Positions 58,377-64,000 of a stretch of DNA of 64,000 nucleotides are shown one piece after another. Origin of the DNA: Chthonomonas sp. UBA2362 (GTDB lineage Bacteria; Armatimonadota; Fimbriimonadia; Fimbriimonadales; Fimbriimonadaceae). The stretch's first letter is position 1. Each line of letters starts with the position of its first letter. The translations under genes and the position numbers were made by a program. Under the pieces are notes generated by a model that saw only the letters and a program-made list of their open reading frames with translations, had not been told where the DNA came from and did not search any database. The stretch is taken from positions 358,473 to 422,472 of the forward strand of contig DDTO01000004.1 of assembly GCA_002344135.1 (NCBI GenBank), in the 5' to 3' direction.

Positions 58377-58401
58377 CGAGGCGAGGGTACCCGAGGGGGA
58401 T

Positions 58402-58477
58402 TGGCGGCCTCGGAGGGACTCGAACCCCCGACGCCCTCCTTAGGACGGAGGCGCTCTATCCGCTGAGCTACGAGGCC
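58402..58477 (-). tRNA. tRNA-Arg (anticodon CCT)
   Basis: The 76-nt cloverleaf read on the minus strand has acceptor GGCCTCG...CGAGGCC with discriminator G and an encoded CCA. The anticodon arm is CCTCC GTCCTAA GGAGG, giving anticodon CCT (codon AGG), and the T arm is GGGGGTTCGAGTCCCTCC. D-loop AGCTCAGCGGATAGAGC is normal. CCA encoded in the gene is notable in this otherwise plain locus. Confidence 0.95.
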
Positions 58478-58502
58478 GGCGAAAAAATGTTACCCGGGAA
58501 CC

Positions 58503-59708
58503 CTACTCGTGACGCAGGGCTTCGATGGGCTGGAGGCTGCTGGCGCGTAGCGCAGGGTAGAGTCCGAAGAAGAGGCCGACCATGGCCGAGAACCCGAATG
58601 CGAGAAGAACCGCTTGGGGGTTGACGATGGGCGGAACCTTGAGGGCTTGGGCCACGAAGTAGGTCGCCCCCGCGCCGAGGAGGATTCCGATCGTCCCCCC
58701 GATCACGCACATGACCACGCTTTCCAGCAAGAACTGGGTGAGAATGCCTTCTCGCTGGGCGCCGATCGCCTTGCGCAGGCCGATCTCGCGGGTCCGCTCG
58801 GTGACGGAAACGAGCATGATGTTCATGATCCCGATGCCCCCGACGAGGAGCGATACCGACGCGATGCCTGCCAGCAGGAAACCCAGGAGCTTGGTCTGGG
58901 TCTCGATCTGCTCGATCCACTCGCCCTGGTTCATAACGCGAAACTGGGCCTCTCCGGTTGCGCTGCGCCGTTTCTGGGCGAGCGTCTCTTCGATCTGCGA
59001 TTGGGCTAAGGGCATCAGTTCGGTATTCACGGTCTGGATGTAGATCATGTCGATGTTCGTCTTGCCCATGAGACGTTTCATCGCCGTCTTCTGAGGAATG
59101 TACACTTGGTCGTCCGCATTCATCATGCCGGATCCACCCTTGTAGTTCACGACACCAACGACTTCGAAGCTTTGGCCCTTGATCTGAACCGTCGCGCCGA
59201 GCGGGTTTTCCCCGGCGAAGAGCTGGTCGTACACCTGGTAGCCCAACACCACCTTTCGGTTCATCATGGCTTCATCCTCGGTGGTGTACCAGGTCCCGTA
59301 GAGCATCTTCGTCGCATTTCGGATGACTGCGAATTGAGGTTCGACGCCCATGATCTGAGTCCGCGTGTTGCGCGAAAGGAACTTGACGGTTTCGTTGCTT
59401 CTGACGCCGCCGGAGATTAGTCTCACCAAGGGCAGCTTTCCGAGGTCATCGACATCCTCCTGCTTAAGGCTCGTCGCCGACGAGCCGAGGCTGCTCCCTC
59501 CCCGATTCCAGTTTGGGAAGATCATGATCATGTTGGTCCCCATGATCTCGATGTTCTCAAGAGACTTGCGCTTCGTGCCTTCGCCTATGCCGATCATGGC
59601 GATCACCGAACCGACTCCGATCACGACCCCCAGCATCGTGAGGACGGAGCGGAGCTTGTTGGCGGCGATCGCGCGAAGTGCGCTTTGGAAGCTGTCGGCG
59701 AGTGTCAT
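58503..59708 (-). CDS. MacB-type ABC transporter permease (second copy)
   Basis: 401 residues: helix 1 (about 20-45), a periplasmic MacB-PCD domain and three C-terminal helices with SVTERTREIGLRKAIGAQREGI. It is clearly homologous to the gene at 48723 (shared VGGIGIMNIMLVSVTERT) but has no adaptor gene beside it here. No ATPase domain and no ATPase gene nearby. It has GGAG before the ATG. Cargo unknown. Confidence 0.93.
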   Translation of the reverse strand: MTLADSFQSALRAIAANKLRSVLTMLGVVIGVGSVIAMIGIGEGTKRKSLENIEIMGTNMIMIFPNWNRGGSSLGSSATSLKQEDVDDLGKLPLVRLISGGVRSNETVKFLSRNTRTQIMGVEPQFAVIRNATKMLYGTWYTTEDEAMMNRKVVLGYQVYDQLFAGENPLGATVQIKGQSFEVVGVVNYKGGSGMMNADDQVYIPQKTAMKRLMGKTNIDMIYIQTVNTELMPLAQSQIEETLAQKRRSATGEAQFRVMNQGEWIEQIETQTKLLGFLLAGIASVSLLVGGIGIMNIMLVSVTERTREIGLRKAIGAQREGILTQFLLESVVMCVIGGTIGILLGAGATYFVAQALKVPPIVNPQAVLLAFGFSAMVGLFFGLYPALRASSLQPIEALRHE

Positions 59709-59760
59709 GCGTTCTCCATAAGTCTACGTTCCCCAGGCCGCCCTTGGTGCCGGCAGTCGC

Positions 59761-59789
59761 TTGGCATTCGAGGACGCGCACCATATACT
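59761..59789 (+). promoter_or_regulatory. Sigma-70-type promoter of the dockerin-like gene
   Basis: TTGGCA (59761-59766), 17 bp, TATACT (59784-59789). It precedes the Shine-Dalgarno GGAGG (59811-59815) and the ATG at 59821, giving a leader of about 25 nt, unlike the leaderless genes. Confidence 0.65.
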
Positions 59790-59820
59790 ACAAGTTCCAA
59801 TCACACATCTGGAGGACACC

Positions 59821-61005
59821 ATGCATCGTTTCGTCTTCGCTTCTTCAGGGATCGCCCTGACTTGTTCTGCGCTCGCGCAACTGACCGACGTCTCCTTGGT
59901 CGAGAACAGTTTCCGATGGAGCACCTATCCGAGTTCGATCGGTCAGGGCTGTCCGGACTGGATCACGACCGGCAGGATCGCCGCTAACTGCTCGTTCTTC
60001 ATCGGCTGCGGCGCGGACGTCGCTAGCGACGAGAACGGACCTCTAGGTCTGAAGTACTCGCTCCTAGCCTCGTATGACATCGATGTCTATACCGGCCAGC
60101 AGCCGAACTCTTCGACTCGGCTCACCCTCGTCCTGTCTCGCAAGATCGGCGCGCAAATCCAAATCGATCTCAGCCACGCTTCGGAACCCGGTGGAGCGTT
60201 TGGCACATCGAAGGCCGAGATCCAAGCCGACAAGGAAACGTACTCGGTCGGACCTCGCACGCACTCCTCGATGGGTAACTACTCACAAGATCTCCCCGGA
60301 CCCCTCGAAGACGGCTGGAAGATTCTCCCCGATGCCGAGCGCACTTGGAGGAACTTGAATTGGACTCAGACCGGCTCACAGTGGAAGACCCGCGTCACGG
60401 TCTTCGCCGACCGCAGCCACGTTGATGCCTTTGCGAACTCGCCCGAGCCCTCCGGTGCCCTGGTACGCTCGATCGCGGCAGCCAAGAGTCATCGGGCGTA
60501 CAAGAGCCACACCATCGTCACGCCTACGGATCAATGGTCGGGCACCTTGACCCTGTCGGGCTTCGAAGGGGAGCGCGATCTCATCCTGGACGCCGTCTAT
60601 TACAACTCCACTGGAACCCAAGTCATCTCGACCGGCCAATGCGACATCGGCCCCGACGGCAAGTTTTTCCTGGGTTGGGTCCACCCCAACGGGACCTACG
60701 ACATCTTCTTGAGGGTCCGCGGATTCTTGTGGAAGAAGTTCAACGACGTGGTGGTCACCGACGGCAAGCTTTCCGGACTGAGCGCGACACTGGTTAACGG
60801 CGATATCGATGGCGACAACTCGATCGACATCGGAGACTATGCGCTCATCTCGGACAACCTGGGCCTCGACGAGTCGTCGACCACCTGGACCCGGATGAAC
60901 GAGAAATTCGTCACGCCGCGGGACTGCGACATCAACGGCGACGGGGTGGTCGATGTCGGGGACTACGCGATAGTTTCCGCGAACTTCAATATGGCCGGAG
61001 ACTAG
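59821..61005 (+). CDS. Secreted protein with dockerin-like C-terminus (second copy)
   Basis: 394 residues. A signal peptide (FASSGIALTCSALAQ) leads an N-terminal domain with four cysteines and a beta-rich middle. A carboxypeptidase-regulatory or CNA-B-like segment is at about 255-320 (SGTLTLSGFEGERDLIL). The end holds two dockerin-like calcium loops, NGDIDGDNSIDIGDYALIS and DINGDGVVDVGDYAIVS. It shares this C-terminal arrangement with the gene at 9506. Function unknown. A sigma-70-type promoter and a Shine-Dalgarno precede it. It ends overlapping murB by four bases, convergent. Confidence 0.78.
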   Translation: MHRFVFASSGIALTCSALAQLTDVSLVENSFRWSTYPSSIGQGCPDWITTGRIAANCSFFIGCGADVASDENGPLGLKYSLLASYDIDVYTGQQPNSSTRLTLVLSRKIGAQIQIDLSHASEPGGAFGTSKAEIQADKETYSVGPRTHSSMGNYSQDLPGPLEDGWKILPDAERTWRNLNWTQTGSQWKTRVTVFADRSHVDAFANSPEPSGALVRSIAAAKSHRAYKSHTIVTPTDQWSGTLTLSGFEGERDLILDAVYYNSTGTQVISTGQCDIGPDGKFFLGWVHPNGTYDIFLRVRGFLWKKFNDVVVTDGKLSGLSATLVNGDIDGDNSIDIGDYALISDNLGLDESSTTWTRMNEKFVTPRDCDINGDGVVDVGDYAIVSANFNMAGD

Positions 61006-61964
61006 GCCTCTGCCGTTCCAAAGCGGCTCCAGTCGCCGAGGTAGAGAACTTCCTCTTCGAGGAGGACGCCGAATTGGTCGAGCACTCGTCGCTTAGCCAA
61101 TTCGGCAAGCTCTCGAATTGCGAAAGCGGTGGCCCCGCCGACGTTGACGATGAAATTCGCATGACGCCGTGCAATCATCGCACCCTTGTGCCGGAAACCA
61201 GAGAGCCCGGCCTCCTGGATAAGGAATCCGGCGGGCACGACTCCGGCATTGCGGAGTCGGTCTGGCAAGTTCTCGAGGCTCGCAGCAAAGTCTGCGCCGG
61301 TGACGTTCTTGAAGAACGATCCGGCACTCGCGGGCGGCGGCTGCTTCGAGATTCGCTGGCGCTGGTATTCCCGCGCTTCGTCGTAGATCGCCTTGGGAAT
61401 GCCGCGAGGGAGCCGAAAGCGAGCCCGCAAGAGAGTACAGGCTTCGGGCCTAGGCCTTCTAAGCCTGGAGTCGCGGTAGGAGAAACTCATAAACGTCGGT
61501 TCAACCCATCGCCTTTCGCCAGAATGAACGACCTCGAGTTCGGTGAGGAATTCCGAGACGTTGCTCCGATAGGCGCCCGCATTGCTGACAAGCGCGCCGC
61601 CGAGGGTGCCAGGAATGCCCACGGCGTACTCGAACCCGAGGAACCCAGCCTGAGCGGTCGCCAGAAACAAGTCCTGAAAAGCGCAGCCGCAATCGGCTGT
61701 CACCACGCCGCTAGGTTCGATCTCGATCCGGCGCGAAAGGACGTGAACCGTATCACCCGGCACGCCGTCGTCGGAGGGCAGGACGTTGCTGCCGTGCCCT
61801 AGGATCGTCGGGACAGTCCCTTCTGCGTGCAAGTGACCTGAGATTGCGGCCAGCTGGTCCACTGTCCGAGCGACCCAGAAACGTTCGGCGGCGCCTCCGG
61901 CCCTCAGCGTCGTCAGCGGTGCAAGGGAGACGTTAGACCGGGTCTCCCGTAGGGGAGCCTCCAT
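61002..61964 (-). CDS. murB: UDP-N-acetylenolpyruvoylglucosamine reductase
   Basis: 320-residue FAD enzyme of peptidoglycan synthesis that reduces UDP-GlcNAc-enolpyruvate to UDP-MurNAc with NADPH. LTTLRAGGAAERF, ILGHGSNVLPSDDG (FAD loop), YAVGIPGTLGGALVSNAGAY, SAGSFFKN (catalytic Ser) and IQEAGLSGFRHKGAMIARRHANFIVN (here in part) are the usual blocks; the FAD loop reads GHGSN where most have GGGSN. It starts one base after the tsaB stop. Confidence 0.95.
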   Translation of the reverse strand: MEAPLRETRSNVSLAPLTTLRAGGAAERFWVARTVDQLAAISGHLHAEGTVPTILGHGSNVLPSDDGVPGDTVHVLSRRIEIEPSGVVTADCGCAFQDLFLATAQAGFLGFEYAVGIPGTLGGALVSNAGAYRSNVSEFLTELEVVHSGERRWVEPTFMSFSYRDSRLRRPRPEACTLLRARFRLPRGIPKAIYDEAREYQRQRISKQPPPASAGSFFKNVTGADFAASLENLPDRLRNAGVVPAGFLIQEAGLSGFRHKGAMIARRHANFIVNVGGATAFAIRELAELAKRRVLDQFGVLLEEEVLYLGDWSRFGTAEA

Positions 61965-61965
61965 G

Positions 61966-62526
61966 CTAGACCTCCGCCACCCGCGGCGCGAAGGGTTTCT
62001 TGGGGGTGCTAATGCTAGGCTCGACCAGATATTCGGGAAGGAGTGCCTCCGGCTCGATCCAGGTCAATCGACTCGGGATCGCCCGCTCGGCGAGTGGGAA
62101 GATCGGAGATTCGAAGGCCGGCCCGTAGCCGACCGATCCCTCGACTTCGCTCGTCAGGGAGGCCGCTCGTCCTGGCTCTCGCACGAGATAGGTATCGCGG
62201 CGAACCGGAATCGCGACAGGGCCAGCCGAGGAAATGAGGTCGAAGGCGTCAACGCCGGCCACCTTAACGCCCTTGGCGAATCCGAGAGATTTGGCCAGAG
62301 TCACGCCTACCCGTGTACCCGAGAACCCGCCCGGTCCCACGTCGGCTACGAAGCCAGTGAGGTCGCCGAGGGTCCCTCCCGGATCAGACAAGAGCGCTTC
62401 GAGGATCCACAGGCATGCGGCTCCCGCTTTGCCCTGAGCTTCGCGGTACTCGGCGGCGAGCAAGCGGTCACCCTCGAAAAGAGCGACGCTTGCAATCGGG
62501 CTCGACGTGCTGAAGACTGCGATCAC
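61966..62526 (-). CDS. tsaB: tRNA N6-threonylcarbamoyladenosine protein TsaB
   Basis: 186 residues of the ASKHA-fold TsaB family, which supports TsaD in making t6A37 in tRNA. VFSTSSPIASVALFEGDRLLA opens the fold, and VADVGPGGFSGTRVGVTLAKSLGFAKG is the diagnostic GPGSFTGxRxG-like motif. Shorter than E. coli TsaB (231) but normal for many phyla. GTG start overlapping the previous stop as GTGA; murB starts one base after its own stop. Confidence 0.93.
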   Translation of the reverse strand: MIAVFSTSSPIASVALFEGDRLLAAEYREAQGKAGAACLWILEALLSDPGGTLGDLTGFVADVGPGGFSGTRVGVTLAKSLGFAKGVKVAGVDAFDLISSAGPVAIPVRRDTYLVREPGRAASLTSEVEGSVGYGPAFESPIFPLAERAIPSRLTWIEPEALLPEYLVEPSISTPKKPFAPRVAEV

Positions 62527-63578
62527 GGTGCCAGCACCACGCTGGCCCCGTTCATCAGCGAATCGAGCGATCCCGAGTCCCTTCGGAAGTGCTTCGGGTC
62601 GTTCGCCCGGTAGGTCAGCAGCCAGTAGTAATCTCCGCTCGCTCCGCTGGCGTGGAGGATCACCAAGCCGCCGTCCATCGACCGGCCCTCGCGCCGCACG
62701 ATCTGAAGCAGGGCGCCGGCTTTGGTGGTGACGGGTCGACTCTCATCGCGCATAGTGACTTGAGCAAACTCGCCGAGAGTCTTAGCGGCGGATGCGAGGA
62801 GTGCTCGCTGGGCTGGCGGCGAGTCGAGGGTACCGGCCACTTCCATTCGAACGACTCCATTGAAGCCCTTCCGGGTGAGAATGAACGCGTCACCGTCGGG
62901 ATCGGCTCGCCAGCCATCGGGCAAGAGCAGAAGGATGTCTTTGCCGGCCGCTCGAGCCGAAACCTTGACCGGTCCACGATACAGCTTCGACGGTGTCGGA
63001 CCCTTCGCGCTGAAGGTCACCTGCGGCTTAGGTTTCTCGACTTTCGGCGGTACGATCGGCGTGTCGACGATCCGATCCGGATTCTCGGCTTCCGGCATGC
63101 TGCCGCTCATTGTGCGCAGCGACTGGAGGGCCTCCCGCCAAGATCGCTCGGCCTCCTCGTAGACCGAACTCGACGCGGTGAGTCGGAAGTTCAGTTTCTT
63201 CGGGTGCGAACGGTACATCAGTCCGACCAAGGTCGCCATCGGTTCAGCCTTGACGGTGTAAAAAATGCGCGTCATCAGGAGCGGCGAGCCGAGTACCTCT
63301 TCTTGCCATTGGCGGTCGACCGTTCGCTTGAGGTTCTGGTTCGCCATAAGCTGATATTCCTGCCAGCGTTCGGCGGGTTCGCGGAATGCAACGGAGAAGA
63401 TTTCGAGAGTCGCTTTCCCGCCACCGGCCAGCGGGATCTCCAATTTCGTGTCTCCCTTCTTGCCCGGGATGACCTTCCAGTTTGCGGGATGCTGGAACGA
63501 GAGGTCCAACTCCGGGCTGTTGAACATCTTGCTCTGAAGTCCGAGGGCGGTGACAAAAACTAAGGCGATCGTGCTCAT
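62523..63578 (-). CDS. Exported hypothetical protein
   Basis: 351 residues. A short signal-like N-terminus (TIALVFVTALGLQ) leads a mature protein with two similar beta-rich halves: LSFQHPANWKVIPG near residue 28 and LLLLPDGWRADPDGDAFILTRKG near 230, which look like PsbP/DUF1795-type domains. A Pro/Lys-rich linker with VPPKVEKPKPQV lies between. Function unknown. TATAAT (plus 63598-63603) and GGAAGGGAT precede the ATG. Its stop overlaps tsaB as GTGA. Confidence 0.72.
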   Translation of the reverse strand: MSTIALVFVTALGLQSKMFNSPELDLSFQHPANWKVIPGKKGDTKLEIPLAGGGKATLEIFSVAFREPAERWQEYQLMANQNLKRTVDRQWQEEVLGSPLLMTRIFYTVKAEPMATLVGLMYRSHPKKLNFRLTASSSVYEEAERSWREALQSLRTMSGSMPEAENPDRIVDTPIVPPKVEKPKPQVTFSAKGPTPSKLYRGPVKVSARAAGKDILLLLPDGWRADPDGDAFILTRKGFNGVVRMEVAGTLDSPPAQRALLASAAKTLGEFAQVTMRDESRPVTTKAGALLQIVRREGRSMDGGLVILHASGASGDYYWLLTYRANDPKHFRRDSGSLDSLMNGASVVLAP

Positions 63579-63629
63579 AGGGATCCCTTCCGTAGGATTA
63601 TAGAAGGTTCGACGATCGACAGGCGCCTC

Positions 63630-64000
63630 CTATTCACCCAAGCGTAGGCCCAGTTCGGCCCACTGCTGGGGATCGATCGTGCTCGGGGCTCCCATCATGG
63701 GGTCCATTCCTTGCCCGATCTTGGGAAATGCGATGACCTCTCGAATGTTCTCATCGTCGGTCAGAAACATGATAAGTCGGTCGATTCCCGGTGCGATGCC
63801 GCCGTGGGGAGGGGCGCCGTACTCGAAAGCCTCGATCATATGGCCGAATCGGGCACGGATCGTCTCCTCGTCGAGGCCAAGCAGCTTGAAGCAGCGCTCC
63901 TGGATATCGGGCCGATGGATTCGAATACTCCCGCTGGCCCATTCGGTCCCGTTGCAGACCACGTCGTAACAGTCCGCTCGGATTCGGCCAGGATCGGTGT
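63630..64000 (-). CDS. aspS: Aspartyl-tRNA synthetase, C-terminal part (5' end outside window)
   Basis: About 122 C-terminal residues of class II Asp[19 protein letters not shown] at the window edge is followed by the motif [11 protein letters not shown] and the class II motif 3 [27 protein letters not shown] (quoted in part), then the bacterial-type end [20 protein letters not shown]. It charges tRNA-Asp. The rest lies beyond base 64000. The exported-protein gene follows on the same strand after about 50 bp with its own TATAAT. Confidence 0.92.
   Translation of the reverse strand, partial: TDPGRIRADCYDVVCNGTEWASGSIRIHRPDIQERCFKLLGLDEETIRARFGHMIEAFEYGAPPHGGIAPGIDRLIMFLTDDENIREVIAFPKIGQGMDPMMGAPSTIDPQQWAELGLRLGE

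Noticed and set aside
1..64000. Defence islands, prophage, insertion sequences or biosynthetic clusters
   Set aside because: I saw no transposase, integrase, phage structural, restriction, toxin-antitoxin, NRPS or PKS genes in either strand.

Overview
The window is 64 kb of high-G+C bacterial chromosome with dense, mostly single-copy genes. There are no rRNA genes, insertion sequences, prophage genes or CRISPR arrays. It looks diderm: it has an LPS-transport operon, a porin-like protein and lipoproteins. The mix of PEP-CTERM proteins, dockerin-like 'GDxxxVGDYxIL' C-termini, an orphan DUF1549/DUF1553 gene and very many leaderless gene starts suggests Armatimonadota, perhaps Fimbriimonadia. That assignment is inference from gene content and has not been checked by phylogeny.

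Layout. 1-1228 (-): a cut-off Tat-exported molybdopterin oxidoreductase and its cytochrome b. 1305-5902 (+): a frameshifted SLC13-type transporter, a DUF2071 protein, NADP-isocitrate dehydrogenase, and a small-ORF/flavin-reductase pair. 5930-9433 (+): smc. 9506-14219 (-): a dockerin-like secreted protein, a GH127 glycosidase, ruvC and a PEP-CTERM serine protease. 14328-20127: an integral-membrane glycosyltransferase-like protein, L-rhamnose isomerase, a sugar-type ABC permease with a very long insertion, and an oligopeptide-type binding protein. 20137-28694 (-): an M14 carboxypeptidase, a small CxxCH protein, transketolase, and a three-gene operon (porin-like, cupredoxin, GGDEF/HD-GYP). 28780-33044: a repeat-rich secreted protein, an ArsR/SRPBCC pair with an operator palindrome, a secreted protein behind a 20-codon ORF, and a nitrilase. 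33094-37439 (+): rlmN-lptC-lptA-lptB-lptF with 4-nt overlaps. 37499-40090 (+): DUF3084, a YqgF-like protein and rdgB. 40154-43117 (-): DUF1549/DUF1553. 43363-49952 (+): pntAA-pntAB-pntB, a cyclophilin lipoprotein, and an efflux adaptor plus MacB-type permease. 49960-53836 (-): a monooxygenase-fold protein, a PEP-CTERM protein, an M50-like protein and two unknowns. 53835-57135 (+): a VOC protein, a tgt that lacks its zinc cysteines, an acidic repeat protein and a zinc-ribbon protein. 57113-64000: trmH-like, BON, cupin, tRNA-Arg(CCT), a second MacB-type permease, a second dockerin-like protein, murB, tsaB, an unknown and a cut-off aspS.

Two features of expression run through the window. First, about twenty genes have a TANNNT-like -10 hexamer 5-7 nt before the start codon and no Shine-Dalgarno, so they are probably transcribed without a leader; a set of secreted proteins instead has clear Shine-Dalgarno sites. 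Second, adjacent genes repeatedly overlap by the four bases NTGA, with A, G, T and probably C as N. This second pattern suggests a CTG start for the flavin-reductase-like gene.

No clearly new multi-gene defence or biosynthetic system was found. The most interesting items are the zinc-less tgt, the cupredoxin/c-di-GMP operon, the long-insertion permease, the leaderless/NTGA start rules and a structured palindromic element near 13.0 kb.
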